Assembly (NCBI GenBank): GCA_002709405.1
Contig: PAQV01000085.1
Location: 18,885 to 82,884 of the forward strand
Source of the DNA: Paracoccaceae bacterium
GTDB lineage: Bacteria > Pseudomonadota > Alphaproteobacteria > Rhodobacterales > Rhodobacteraceae
DNA: 64,000 bases
Reading direction: 5' to 3'
This document shows positions 1 through 8,968 of the stretch, piece by piece. Numbering within the stretch: position 1 is the stretch's first letter; each line of letters starts with the position of its first letter. The translations under genes and the position numbers were made by a program. Under the pieces are notes generated by a model that did not search any database, was not told the DNA's origin, and saw only the letters and a program-made list of their open reading frames with translations.

Positions 1-44
1 TGAAACAACGCGACGACGTCCGCAAGGAATGGCTCGAGGTGTGA
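1..44 (+). CDS. C-terminal end of an unidentified gene (partial)
   Basis: An open frame enters from the left edge and stops at TGA 42-44; the last residues are KQRDDVRKEWLEV. Too little is present to name a family. It lies on the same strand as the next gene, about 270 bases upstream, and is followed by copy 1 of the intergenic repeat. That position suits the end of a transcription unit. Whether it is really coding rests only on the open frame. Confidence 0.35.
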   Translation, partial: KQRDDVRKEWLEV

Positions 45-138
45 TCCAATTGCGCGCGCCAGGGCGCGCATTCCTTTCTCCTCGGCTCCGGCCTCCGGCC
101 GTCCCCTCGCGCGGGCGCTGGCTCCGAACGCGTGCCCC

Positions 139-205
139 GCTGCTTCTTTCTCTTTTGAAATACCCCGGGGGAATCCGCCGCAGGCGGATGGGGGCAGAGC
201 CCCCT
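139..205 (+). repeat. Modular intergenic repeat, copy 1 (head plus two hairpins)
   Basis: The pyrimidine-rich head CTGCTTCTTTCTCTT is followed by GAAATACCCCGGGGG. Then comes a hairpin ATCCGCC-GCA-GGCGGAT (173-189) and a second, GGGGGC-AGA-GCCCCC (190-204). Five more copies of the head occur at 5615, 26466, 32186, 35933 (reverse) and 46037. Hairpin 2 is shared by copies 1, 4 and 6. Function is unknown. The element always lies between genes and carries terminator-like stems without a following T-run. Confidence 0.8.
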
Positions 206-312
206 GAATAATGACCGCACCCTCAGCTGACCCGTCCGCAAGCCCTCGACATTCCATGCAAATCACGGTCTCATCGCATCACGAAAAGGGAACGGCCGGG
301 GAGGGCCGGAAT

Positions 313-1554
313 ATGGATATCGGAAGTCCGGCAAGCCTCGGGATGGACACCGCCCGGCTCGATCGCATTGGCACCTGGATGCAATCCTATGTCGACCGCC
401 GCCGTTACCCCGGGGCCTCGGTGCTGATCGCCCGCCAGGGCCACGAGGTCTTTTCCCATTCCTGCGGGTTGCGCAACATCGACGCAGGCCTGCCCTTCGA
501 CCGGGCCACCCTGGCCCGGATCTTCTCGATGACCAAGCCGGTCACCTCGGTTGCCATCATGACCCTTGTCGAACGCGGGTTGTTCCCGCTGGATGCGCCG
601 GTTTCGGACTTCATCCCCGGCTTTGCCGACATGCAGGCCCTGGTGCCCGGGGCCACCTCCATCGACCAGACCGCCCCCTGCGCCACCCCCACGATCCACC
701 AGCTGCTGACCCATACCTCGGGGCTGACCTACAGCTTCAACACCAACCTGGTCTCCGAGGTCATGAAGGACGAAAAGCTCGACTTCAGCCCGGGCACCCG
801 CACCCTGGACACCGTCGCCAACCGCGTGGCCGAGCTTCCCCTGGTCTTCGCGCCCGGCACGCGCTGGGAATATTCCGTGTCCATCGACATCCTCGGCCGC
901 GTGGTCGAAGTGGTCTCGGGCAAGACCCTGGCGGAATATTTCCAGGACGAGATCTTTGAGCCGCTCGGCATGTCGCATACCGCCTTCCGCGTGCCCCCCG
1001 GCACCGGCGACCGCTTTGCCGCGCTTTATACCCCGCTTGAAGGCGACCCGATGTCGGTGGCCGCGCCCGAACATGGCGACGACCCGCTGAACCTGTCGGA
1101 CGCCCCCGGGGACAGCCGCTATCACACCACCCAATGCTACTCGGGCGGTGGCGGGCTGGTCGGCACGATCGACGATTACATGCGCTTCGCCGAGATGCTG
1201 CGCCGGGGCGGAGAGGCCGGCGGACACCGCATCTTGTCGCCCCGCACGCTTGATTTCATGATGCGCAACCACCTGAAGGGCGACATCGCCGACATGGGCC
1301 CCACCAGCTTTGCCGAACAGCCCATGGTGGGCACCGGCTTTGGCCTGGGCGGATCCGTCGTGCTGGATCCCGGCCGGGCCCGCACGCCCGGAACGGTCGG
1401 AGATTTCTCCTGGGGGGGCATGGCCTCGACCTATTTCTGGGTCGACCGGGTCAACCAGTTGTCGGTCGTCTTCTTCACCCAGCTTGCGCCGTCCAGTTCC
1501 TACCCATCGCGCTTGGAACTCAAGGCCCTGGTCCACGGAGCAATGGTGGCATGA
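313..1554 (+). CDS. Serine hydrolase, class C beta-lactamase / family VIII esterase fold
   Basis: This is a 413-residue protein of the beta-lactamase-related serine hydrolase family. The nucleophile motif SMTK is at residues 72-75 and the YSV motif starts at Tyr187, where the family has Y-x-N. A C-terminal WGG segment replaces KTG, as is usual in family VIII carboxylesterases such as EstB, so ester hydrolysis is more likely than beta-lactam hydrolysis. The start at 313 follows a GGGGAGGG ribosome site at 297-304; an in-frame ATG at 211 would add 34 unconserved-looking residues and overlap the repeat. No signal peptide is visible, so the enzyme is probably cytoplasmic. Its stop overlaps the next start (ATGA, 1551-1554), so it is translationally coupled to the acetoacetyl-CoA synthetase. 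The substrate is unknown. Confidence 0.85.
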   Translation: MDIGSPASLGMDTARLDRIGTWMQSYVDRRRYPGASVLIARQGHEVFSHSCGLRNIDAGLPFDRATLARIFSMTKPVTSVAIMTLVERGLFPLDAPVSDFIPGFADMQALVPGATSIDQTAPCATPTIHQLLTHTSGLTYSFNTNLVSEVMKDEKLDFSPGTRTLDTVANRVAELPLVFAPGTRWEYSVSIDILGRVVEVVSGKTLAEYFQDEIFEPLGMSHTAFRVPPGTGDRFAALYTPLEGDPMSVAAPEHGDDPLNLSDAPGDSRYHTTQCYSGGGGLVGTIDDYMRFAEMLRRGGEAGGHRILSPRTLDFMMRNHLKGDIADMGPTSFAEQPMVGTGFGLGGSVVLDPGRARTPGTVGDFSWGGMASTYFWVDRVNQLSVVFFTQLAPSSSYPSRLELKALVHGAMVA

Positions 1555-3515
1555 CCCATAATCCCATCCTCTGGACCCCGACCGAAGAACGCGCCCAGGC
1601 CAGCCGCATGGCCGACTTCCTGCGGTTCCTGGCCGCCAAGGGCCACACCTTCGACGATTACCAGGACCTCTGGCGTTGGAGCGTGACCGACCTGGAGGGG
1701 TTCTGGGCCGCCATCTGGGACTTTGCCGATATCCGCGCGACGACGCCTTATGACACGGTCCTGGCCAAGCGTGTCATGCCCGGGGCCGTGTGGTTTCCCG
1801 GGGCGACGCTGAACTTCGCCGACCAGATCCTGCGCCATGCCGAAACGCATCCCGACAAGCCCGCGCTGATCGTGCATTCCGAGACCTTTCCAGACACGCG
1901 CATGACCTATGCTGACCTGCGCGATGCGGTGGCCAGCGTGGCCGGAGAGCTGCGGGCCATGGGCGTGGGGCAGGGCGATCGCGTGGTCGCCATCCTGCCC
2001 AACACCGAGGTCGCCATGATCGCCATGCTGGCAACCGTATCCATCGGGGCCATCTGGTCTTTGTGCGCGCCCGACATGGGCCACGTGGCCATCACCGACC
2101 GCTTCAAGCAGATCGAACCCAAGGTCCTGATCGCCCAGGACGGCTATACCCACGCCGGAAAACCCATCGACCGGCGGGACGTACTGTCCCAGATCACGGA
2201 CAACCTCCCAACTTTAAGACACACGATCTGGCTGCCCGTGGCCGGGGACCTGCCCGAAGGGGCCATCCCCTGGAGTGCCATGCTGGGCCACGATCACCCG
2301 CTGCAGGTCACGCCCGTCCCCTTCGAGCACCCGATCTGGGTGGTCTATTCCTCGGGCACCACCGGCAATCCCAAACCCATCGTGCACGGCCACGGGGGCA
2401 TCCTGCTGGAGGGCGCGAAACAGGCGCTGCACCAGGACCTTGGCCCGGACACGCGGTTCTGCTGGCTTACTTCGTCGGGCTGGATCATGTGGAACTGCCA
2501 AGCCTCGGCGCTGGGGCAGGGCGCGACCCTGGCCATTTTCGATGCCGCTCCCAACCATCCCGACATGATGGAGCTCTGGCGCTTTGCCGCCCGCGAAAAA
2601 CTGACCTACCTGGGCGCCGGCGCGGCCTTCTTCGATGTCTGCCGCAAGTCCGGCATCCGCCCGGTGGACGAGCTGGACCTGTCTTCCCTGGTCTCCATCG
2701 GGGCCACCGGATCGCCCCTGTCGGCCGATGCCTACGACTGGATCTACACCGCCGCCCGGCCCGACGCCTGGCTGGCCCCGATTTCAGGAGGCACCGACCT
2801 GGCCGGGGCTTTCGTCGGCGGCAACCCGATGCTGCCCGTGCGCGCGGGCGAAATGCAGTGCCGCTTCCTGGGCAATGCCGTGCGCAGCTATGACGACGCG
2901 GGCCAGGACCTGATCGGCGCGGTCGGAGAACTGGTCTGCACCGAACCGCTGCCCTCGATGCCGCTTTATTTCTGGGGCGACGACGACGGGTCGCGTCTGC
3001 ACGACAGCTATTTCGACACCTATCCCGGCATCTGGCGCCACGGCGACTGGATCGAGATCACCGAGGACGGCGGGGCCATCATCTATGGTCGCTCGGACGC
3101 CACGATCAACCGGAAGGGGCTGCGGCTGGGCTCGTCCGAAATCTACCGGGCGGTCGAAGGCCTGCCCGAAATCCTCGACAGCCTTGTCGTCGACCTGGAG
3201 TTCCTCGGCCGCGACAGCTTCATGCCGCTGTTTGTCGTCACCGCGCCCGACGTCTCGCTGGACGACGCCCTGAAGGACCGCATCAACCAGGCCATCCGCA
3301 CCGGCGTCTCCGCCCGGTTCCTGCCCAACGAAATCGTCGAAGTCTCCGAAATCCCGCGCACCCTGTCGGGAAAGAAGCTGGAAGTTCCGGTCAAAAAGCT
3401 GCTTCTTGGCGGCGACCCCGCCCATGTGGTCAACCGTGATTCCATGGCCAACCCCGGGGCGTTCGACTTTTTCGTGACTTATGCCGCGGATCATGCGGCG
3501 AAACTGGACGGCTGA
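1551..3515 (+). CDS. Acetoacetyl-CoA synthetase (acetoacetate--CoA ligase)
   Basis: A 654-residue member of the ANL adenylate-forming superfamily with the length and N-terminus typical of acetoacetyl-CoA synthetases. It would activate acetoacetate with ATP and CoA, linking ketone bodies or degraded polyhydroxybutyrate to central metabolism. The P-loop-like motif YSSGTTGNPKPIVHGHGG is clear, and the C-terminal catalytic lysine region contains LSGKKLEVPVKK. It overlaps the upstream esterase by four bases and is followed three bases after its stop by tesB, so the three genes form one + strand operon. A 3-hydroxybutyrate dehydrogenase that could supply acetoacetate lies in the same window at 46.1-46.9 kb. 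Confidence 0.93.
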   Translation: MTHNPILWTPTEERAQASRMADFLRFLAAKGHTFDDYQDLWRWSVTDLEGFWAAIWDFADIRATTPYDTVLAKRVMPGAVWFPGATLNFADQILRHAETHPDKPALIVHSETFPDTRMTYADLRDAVASVAGELRAMGVGQGDRVVAILPNTEVAMIAMLATVSIGAIWSLCAPDMGHVAITDRFKQIEPKVLIAQDGYTHAGKPIDRRDVLSQITDNLPTLRHTIWLPVAGDLPEGAIPWSAMLGHDHPLQVTPVPFEHPIWVVYSSGTTGNPKPIVHGHGGILLEGAKQALHQDLGPDTRFCWLTSSGWIMWNCQASALGQGATLAIFDAAPNHPDMMELWRFAAREKLTYLGAGAAFFDVCRKSGIRPVDELDLSSLVSIGATGSPLSADAYDWIYTAARPDAWLAPISGGTDLAGAFVGGNPMLPVRAGEMQCRFLGNAVRSYDDAGQDLIGAVGELVCTEPLPSMPLYFWGDDDGSRLHDSYFDTYPGIWRHGDWIEITEDGGAIIYGRSDATINRKGLRLGSSEIYRAVEGLPEILDSLVVDLEFLGRDSFMPLFVVTAPDVSLDDALKDRINQAIRTGVSARFLPNEIVEVSEIPRTLSGKKLEVPVKKLLLGGDPAHVVNRDSMANPGAFDFFVTYAADHAAKLDG

Positions 3516-3518
3516 TAC

Positions 3519-4391
3519 ATGGCAGATGCGGCAAACCGAGAGCTGCTCGACCTTCTCGACATCGAACAGCTGGAGGTCGACCTGTTCCGGGGTGTCGGCT
3601 CTGGTGGAGAAACCCCCAAGCGCATCTTTGGCGGGCAGGTCATAGCCCAGGCCCTGATGGCCGCCTACCGCACGGTGCCGGATCGGCTGTGCCATTCGCT
3701 GCACGCCTATTTCATCCGGCCCGGCGATCCGAAGATCCCGGTGATCTACCAGGTCGACCGCGCCCGCGACGGCGGCAGTTTCACCACCCGGCGGGTCGTG
3801 GCCATCCAGCACGGCCGGCAGATCCTGAACATGTCGGCTTCGTTCCACGAGGAAGAAGACGGCTGGACCCACCAGCACGAAATGCCCGACGTGCCCGGAC
3901 CCGACGGCCTGGTGCCGCTTCAGGAGCGCCGCGAACAGGCCGCCGCCCAGCTGCCCGAAAAGCACCGGGCCGAGTTCCTGCGCCTGCGCCCCATCGACAT
4001 CCGCGAGGTCGCCCCCGTCGATTTCTTCGATCCCCAGCCCACGGACGACGCCAACCAGATCTGGTTCCGCGTGCCCGGCGCGGCGGGCACGTCTCCGGTC
4101 ATGCAGCACTGCATGCTGGCCTATGCCTCGGACATGTACCTGCTGGGCTCGTCCCTGCGCCCGCATGGCCTGACCTGGCTGCAACCCCGCGTGATGACCG
4201 CCAGCCTGGACCACGCCATGTGGTTTCACGCACCGATCGCCTTCGAGGACTGGCACCTTTACGTGATGGACAGCCCCAAGGCAGGCGGCGCGCGCGGATT
4301 CAACCGCGGTGCCATCTACACGCGCGACGGTCAGTTGGTGGCCAGCACCGCCCAGGAAGGGCTGGTGCGCCCGGTCAAGCCGAAGGCCTAG
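3519..4391 (+). CDS. tesB: Acyl-CoA thioesterase II
   Basis: This 290-residue protein has the double hotdog layout of TesB thioesterases, which hydrolyse medium and long acyl-CoA to free acid and CoA. Family features visible are the N-terminal FRGVGSGGETPKRIFGGQV segment, the central HSLHAYFIRPGD segment, and the C-terminal SLDHAMWFH and GAIYTRDGQLVAS segments. The usual length is 285-290 residues. It starts three bases after the acetoacetyl-CoA synthetase stop. Its 3' end overlaps the convergent flavin monooxygenase by four bases (4388-4391). Confidence 0.93.
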   Translation: MADAANRELLDLLDIEQLEVDLFRGVGSGGETPKRIFGGQVIAQALMAAYRTVPDRLCHSLHAYFIRPGDPKIPVIYQVDRARDGGSFTTRRVVAIQHGRQILNMSASFHEEEDGWTHQHEMPDVPGPDGLVPLQERREQAAAQLPEKHRAEFLRLRPIDIREVAPVDFFDPQPTDDANQIWFRVPGAAGTSPVMQHCMLAYASDMYLLGSSLRPHGLTWLQPRVMTASLDHAMWFHAPIAFEDWHLYVMDSPKAGGARGFNRGAIYTRDGQLVASTAQEGLVRPVKPKA

Positions 4392-5407
4392 CGCCAGCCC
4401 ATCGCCGGGGCCACCTCGCGCAGGATCGTCTCCAGCACGTGGACGTTGTAATCGACGCCCAGCATGTTCGGCACCGTCAGAAGCAGCGTGTCCGCCTCGG
4501 CAATCGCCTCGTCACCCTTCAGCTGCTCGACCAGCCGGTCCGGCTCGTCCGCATAGCCGCGCCCGAAGATCGACCGCTGCTCCTCGATAAAGCCCACCTG
4601 GTCGCTTTCCTTGCCGCCTCGCCCGAAATAGGCCCGGTCCATGTCGTTGGTCAGGGCAAAGATCGACCGGCTGACCGACACCCGGGGCGTGCCGGCATGG
4701 CCCGCCTCTTTCCACGCCGCGCGATAGGCCCGGATCTGGTCGGCCTGCTGCTTGTGGAAGGGCTCGCCGGTCTCGTCGTCCTTCAGGGTCGAACTTTGCA
4801 GGTGCATCCCCATCTGGGCCGCCCAAACCGCCGTCGCATTCGACCCGGCCCCCCACCAGATCCGCTCGCGCAGACCCTCGGAATGCGGCTCCAGCCGCAA
4901 CAGGCCCGGCGGATTGGGGAACATCGGCCGCGGGTTCGGCTCGGCAAAGCCCTCGCCCTTCAGCAATTCCAGGAACACCAGCGCATGACGCCGCGCCATG
5001 TCGGCCGAGTTTTCGCCCTCTGCCGGCGCATAGCCAAAGTGTTTCCACCCGTCGATCACCTGTTCGGGCGAGCCGCGCGAAATCCCCAGCTGCAGCCGGC
5101 CCCCGGCGATCAGGTCCGCGGCCCCTGCATCCTCGGCCATGTAGAACGGGTTCTCGTAGCGCATGTCGATCACCCCGGTGCCGATCTCTATGCGCGAGGT
5201 CTTCGCCCCGACCGCCGCCAGCAGCGGAAACGGAGACCCCAACTGCCGCGCGAAATGATGCACCCGGTAATAGGCCCCGTCGACACCCAGCTCTTCCGCC
5301 GCCACGCCCAGGTCTATCGACTGGCTCAGCACATCGCTGGCCGTCTTTACCTGGGACCCATGTGTCGGCGACCAATGCCCGAAGGACAGAAATCCGATCC
5401 GTTTCAT
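4388..5407 (-). CDS. LLM class flavin-dependent oxidoreductase
   Basis: A 339-residue luciferase-like monooxygenase, expected to be an FMNH2- or F420-type TIM barrel enzyme. Visible family features are the N-terminal RIGFLSFGHW strand, KTSRIEIGTGVIDMRYENP, and GGRLQLGISRGSPEQVI. The substrate cannot be inferred. It stands alone between a convergent tesB and a upstream SDR gene on the same strand, separated from the latter by 266 bases that contain repeat copy 2. Confidence 0.85.
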   Translation of the reverse strand: MKRIGFLSFGHWSPTHGSQVKTASDVLSQSIDLGVAAEELGVDGAYYRVHHFARQLGSPFPLLAAVGAKTSRIEIGTGVIDMRYENPFYMAEDAGAADLIAGGRLQLGISRGSPEQVIDGWKHFGYAPAEGENSADMARRHALVFLELLKGEGFAEPNPRPMFPNPPGLLRLEPHSEGLRERIWWGAGSNATAVWAAQMGMHLQSSTLKDDETGEPFHKQQADQIRAYRAAWKEAGHAGTPRVSVSRSIFALTNDMDRAYFGRGGKESDQVGFIEEQRSIFGRGYADEPDRLVEQLKGDEAIAEADTLLLTVPNMLGVDYNVHVLETILREVAPAMGWR

Positions 5408-5614
5408 GTCATGACCTGTCAGTTATCCGTAAGTTCCCTTCCAGATAGGAAACCCCACGGCACAGCCACAAGCCCCGTCTCGGTTCACCCGGGCGCAAGT
5501 CTTGTGCACAGCCAATCCGACAGCCAATCCGACGGGCGCACCAGGCATGCGGGGCAGGGCGCCCGCCCCTCAACGCCGCCACCTACCGGACCCACCCCGG
5601 CAAAAGCGCCCGAC

Positions 5615-5646
5615 CTGCTGCTTCTTTCTCTTTCCAAATACCCCGG
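5615..5646 (+). repeat. Modular intergenic repeat, copy 2 (head only)
   Basis: The head CTGCTGCTTCTTTCTCTTT is followed by CCAAATACCCCGG. The two downstream hairpins of copies 1 and 6 are absent, so this is a shortened copy. It lies between two - strand genes, just downstream of the SDR gene that ends at 5674. Confidence 0.75.
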
Positions 5647-5673
5647 CCCACCCTCGGCCGCCCCGCGCAGGTC

Positions 5674-6444
5674 TTACAATTTATCGCCGTAAACCCGGTT
5701 CAGCTTGCGCATCCCCCCGATCCACCGGTCGTAATTCTCGGTCTTGCGCCGCATGTAGCCCAGCACCTCCTCGTGCGGCAGCACCAGGAATGTCTCGTCC
5801 CGGATCGCCCGCACACAGGCCTCGGCCACCGGCTCGGGCTCCAGCATCCCGTCCTGGGCCGCCACGCCGTCCTCGTGGCCTTGCGTCATCGCCGTGCGCA
5901 CCGCCTGCGGGCACAGCACGCTCACCTTGATGCCCGCGTCGCCATGGGTCAGAGCCAGCCATTCCGCCAGGCCGACCGCCGCATGCTTGGTCACTCCGTA
6001 AGGCGCCGAGCCGACCTGGTTTAACAGCCCGGCCGCCGATGCGGTGTTCAGTAGGTAGCCGCCCCCGCGCGCGATCATGCGCGGCACCACGTGGCGCGCG
6101 GCCCAGACATGGGCCATCACGTTGACCTCCCAGATCCGCTGCCAGTCGCTGTCGGCCACCTCGGCGCCTCCCGGCACCAGGATGCCCGCGTTCGAACAGA
6201 AGACATCGATCGGCCCCACCGCCGCTTCGACCTTCTCGATCATCCCCGAGATCTCGACCTCGCGCGCCACGTTCACCTCGAAGGCCGTGCCGTCGACCAT
6301 GCGCGCGGTCTCCTCGGCCCCGGCGCCATCGAGGTCCGCACAGACGATGTGGCGCGCGCCTTCTTTGGCGAACCGCAGCGCCATGGCCCGGCCAATACCT
6401 CCGGCCGCTCCCGTGATCACGATAATCTTGTCGTTCAATTCCAT
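5674..6444 (-). CDS. SDR family oxidoreductase
   Basis: A 256-residue classical short-chain dehydrogenase with a Rossmann fold. The cofactor motif TGAAGGIGRAMA is near residue 11, the NAG motif is at CSNAGILVPGG, and the catalytic tyrosine-lysine pair is in YGVTKHA. The Asp after the second strand (CADLDG) favours NAD(H). It starts four bases after the stop of the second SDR and shares a transcription unit with that SDR and the acyl-CoA ligase. This suits a catabolic hydroxyacyl or alcohol oxidation step, but the substrate is not evident. Confidence 0.88.
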   Translation of the reverse strand: MELNDKIIVITGAAGGIGRAMALRFAKEGARHIVCADLDGAGAEETARMVDGTAFEVNVAREVEISGMIEKVEAAVGPIDVFCSNAGILVPGGAEVADSDWQRIWEVNVMAHVWAARHVVPRMIARGGGYLLNTASAAGLLNQVGSAPYGVTKHAAVGLAEWLALTHGDAGIKVSVLCPQAVRTAMTQGHEDGVAAQDGMLEPEPVAEACVRAIRDETFLVLPHEEVLGYMRRKTENYDRWIGGMRKLNRVYGDKL

Positions 6445-6448
6445 AAGC

Positions 6449-7222
6449 TTACGTCCACATGTTCGATCCGCCGCACACGGTCAGGGCCTGCCCGGTCATG
6501 TACTTGCCCGCATCCGATGCCAGGTACACCACGATGCCCGCCAGGTCCTCGGGCTCGCCCAGCCGGCGCAGCGGAATGTCGTTTCTGATCCGGTGCTCAA
6601 CCTCCGGATTGTCCCAGAGTTCCCGCGCGAAATCCGTCCGGATCAGACCCGGACAGACCGCGTTCACCCGGATCCCCTTGGGCCCGAATTCCGCCGCCAG
6701 GTTGCGCACCAGCCCCAGCAGGGCCAGCTTCGACATGCCATAGGTGCCCAGCATTTCCGATGGCTTGAACGCCCCGATGGACGAGGTGAACACCATCGAC
6801 CCGGACTCCAGCCGCATCATGTCGGGCGCCACCAGCTGCGCCAGCCACAGGTTCGACTGCACATTGGCCTGCATCGTCTTTTCGTAAGCGGAATCAGGGA
6901 TTTCCGAGGTCTTCCCGTAGTACGGGTTGACCCCCGCATTGCCGACCAGGATGTCGATCGGGCCGGCAATGTCGCGGGTGCGGTGCACCAGGTCGGCCAG
7001 CTGCTCCTTGTAGCCCACGTTGGCCGCGATCCCGTAGGCGCGCGTCTCGCCCAGGGCCTTGTTGATCCCGTCCGCCGCCGCGTCCAGCTGGTCCTGCTTG
7101 CGCGAGGAAATCACCACCGTCGCCCCGTGATCGGCCAGCGAGGTCGCCATGGCCAGCCCCATGCCCTTGGACGCGCCCGTCAGCAGCGCCACCTTTCCGG
7201 TCAGGTCAAACATGTCCCGCAT
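6449..7222 (-). CDS. SDR family oxidoreductase (second)
   Basis: A 257-residue short-chain dehydrogenase. The cofactor loop is TGASKGMGLAMA, the NNAG-equivalent is VGNAGVNPYYG, and the active-site YGMSK is present. The ending MTGQALTVCGGSNMWT is typical of FabG-like SDRs. The start at 7222 is chosen because an AAGGAG site lies about eight bases upstream; a longer open frame is an artefact of reading across the acyl-CoA ligase. It overlaps the 3' end of the ligase by 17 bases, so the two are co-transcribed. It differs clearly in sequence from the neighbouring SDR, so this is not a recent duplication. Confidence 0.88.
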   Translation of the reverse strand: MRDMFDLTGKVALLTGASKGMGLAMATSLADHGATVVISSRKQDQLDAAADGINKALGETRAYGIAANVGYKEQLADLVHRTRDIAGPIDILVGNAGVNPYYGKTSEIPDSAYEKTMQANVQSNLWLAQLVAPDMMRLESGSMVFTSSIGAFKPSEMLGTYGMSKLALLGLVRNLAAEFGPKGIRVNAVCPGLIRTDFARELWDNPEVEHRIRNDIPLRRLGEPEDLAGIVVYLASDAGKYMTGQALTVCGGSNMWT

Positions 7223-8927
7223 CCTGAGGATCTCCTTTCTGCAACAGGTCACTGCACAAGGCCCGGATTCCGCGCCGGTCCAGCTTGTCGGTTGCGCCGC
7301 GGGGCAGCGGATCTCCCTGCATCCAGACATGTTCGGGGATCTTGAAATGCGCGATATGCGCCCGCAGGAAGGCCTGCAATTCGGCCACCTCGGCCGCCAT
7401 CCCGGTCCGGATCTGCACCAGCGCCCCCACGGTTTCGCCAAGCCGCGCGTCCGGCACCGGAAAGGCACAGGCCTCGGCCACCGCCGGATGGTGGTGCAGC
7501 GCGTTTTCCACGTCGAGGCAAGCGATGTTTTCGCCGCCCCGAATGATGATGTTCTTGGCCCGGTCGACAATCGTGACAAAGCCCGCGTCGTCGATGCACC
7601 CCAGGTCTCCGGTCCGCAGCCAGCCGTCTTTCAGAACCTCGGCCGTGGCTTCCGGTTTGTTGAGGTATTGCCGCATGTTACAGGGGCTTTTTACGGTGAT
7701 TTCACCGACCTCTCCGGGCGCCACGTCCTGACCGGCTTCATCGAGAAACCGCAGTTCCTGCACCGGCGGATAGAGCTTTCCTGCCGTGCCGGGCCGCGAG
7801 ACATAGTCCGCTCCGGCCATGCCGATGCCGATGGCATTGGTTTCGGTCATGCCCCAGCCGGTGGCGACCAGCGCATTGGGAAAGGCCTGGGTCAGTTGCC
7901 CGACCTGGGCAGCCGGCCGCTTGGCTCCGCCAGAGCCCAGGAATTTCAGCGAGTCCAGGGGTTCTCCCATCCGCGCGGCACACTCCATCAGGTCTGCGGT
8001 TTGCGTCGGAACCCCCAGAAGACGCGTGACTTTTTCGTCCCGGATCAGGCGCACGGCCTCGGCTGCGTCCCACTTGTACATCAACACGATCCGCGCGCCG
8101 GCCGGTATGGAATACAGGAACACCGGATGCGTGGCGGTGACGTGGAACAGCGGCGTGGCCACAAGGATGACCGGGGTCGGAGGATCGGGGTCGGGCTCGT
8201 CCTCTTGCATCAGCGGATACATCGCCGATTGCATCAGCCAGGTGTAGACCGCGTTCACGGCACCCCGATGCGTCAGGACCACGCCCTTGGGATGCCCGGT
8301 CGTGCCCGAGGAATACATGATCGCGAAATCGTCGTCGGTGTCGATGTGCACGTCCGGCCACCCGGCGCCGGCGCCGGTTTTCCGAACGGTGTCAAAGGCT
8401 TCCGGAGCGATCTCGGCGCCGTCCCGGACACCGATCAGGGTCAGGCCCAACCGGTCCTTCAGGGGCAACAGCCGCTGCATCCGCGGCCCGTCGGCAAAGA
8501 CCATCCGGGCGCCACTGTCGCGCAGCGCGTAATCCAGTTCCTCTTCCGTCCACCAGGCGTTCACGAAAACGATCACCGCGCCGATCGACGCCGTGGCCAG
8601 GAAAAGGATCAGCAATTCCGGGTAGTTGCGCATGGCAACGGCCACGCGGTCTCCGGGCACGATCCCACGAGATTGCAGCGCCCGGGCCATCATGCAGACC
8701 TCGTCGCAAAAGGCGTCGTAGCTCAGCCGTTCGCTCTGGTAGATCAGGTAATCGTCCTCGCCATCGAGGTGCAGCGCCCGTGACCGGTGCAGCATGTCGC
8801 GCAAGGTCGGCGGTGAATTGGCAAAGACGGTGTAGGACGTGCCGCGGATGGTCGCGCGGGTGGTGGCAAAGGCCGGGTTGGTCTGAACCAGATGAGCGGC
8901 GGCCGCGTCATAGGTCATGGCTGTCAT
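7206..8927 (-). CDS. Class I adenylate-forming acyl-CoA ligase
   Basis: A 573-residue ANL-superfamily ligase that would convert a carboxylic acid to its CoA thioester through an acyl-AMP. The ATP motif YSSGTTGHPKGVVLTH is present, as are GWGMTETNA, the LRTGDLG hinge and the C-terminal lysine region PLPRGATDKLDRR. Length and N-terminus suit medium or long chain or aromatic substrates; the exact substrate is unknown. With the two SDRs downstream it forms a - strand operon. Its start codon overlaps the stop of a 14-codon upstream frame (ATGA) that has the only strong ribosome site in the region, so translation may be coupled to that leader. Confidence 0.88.
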   Translation of the reverse strand: MTAMTYDAAAAHLVQTNPAFATTRATIRGTSYTVFANSPPTLRDMLHRSRALHLDGEDDYLIYQSERLSYDAFCDEVCMMARALQSRGIVPGDRVAVAMRNYPELLILFLATASIGAVIVFVNAWWTEEELDYALRDSGARMVFADGPRMQRLLPLKDRLGLTLIGVRDGAEIAPEAFDTVRKTGAGAGWPDVHIDTDDDFAIMYSSGTTGHPKGVVLTHRGAVNAVYTWLMQSAMYPLMQEDEPDPDPPTPVILVATPLFHVTATHPVFLYSIPAGARIVLMYKWDAAEAVRLIRDEKVTRLLGVPTQTADLMECAARMGEPLDSLKFLGSGGAKRPAAQVGQLTQAFPNALVATGWGMTETNAIGIGMAGADYVSRPGTAGKLYPPVQELRFLDEAGQDVAPGEVGEITVKSPCNMRQYLNKPEATAEVLKDGWLRTGDLGCIDDAGFVTIVDRAKNIIIRGGENIACLDVENALHHHPAVAEACAFPVPDARLGETVGALVQIRTGMAAEVAELQAFLRAHIAHFKIPEHVWMQGDPLPRGATDKLDRRGIRALCSDLLQKGDPQDAGHV

Positions 8928-8968
8928 GGCATGACCCGCAGGTCATGGCGGGTGCGGTGTCCACGCAT
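8924..8968 (-). CDS. Possible 14-codon leader peptide upstream of the acyl-CoA ligase
   Basis: On the - strand, ATG at 8968 opens a short frame, MRGHRTRHDLRVMP. Its TGA (8926-8924) overlaps the ligase ATG (8927-8925) as ATGA. An AGGGAGG site lies about six bases before the leader ATG, whereas nothing comparable precedes the ligase ATG. The peptide is rich in Arg and His. The arrangement fits translational coupling. It could also mean the leader is simply a landing pad for ribosomes with no function as a peptide. Conservation has not been tested. Confidence 0.35.
   Translation of the reverse strand: MRGHRTRHDLRVMP

Noticed and set aside
271..1536. A 421-codon open frame on the - strand
   Set aside because: It is antisense to the serine hydrolase, is low-complexity Gly/His/Arg-rich, and has no motif; it is a shadow of high-GC codon bias. 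The same reasoning removed many other long frames, for example 2784-4256 (-), 3689-5692 (+), 32701-34998 (-), 47247-49700 (-) and 59937-62321 (+).
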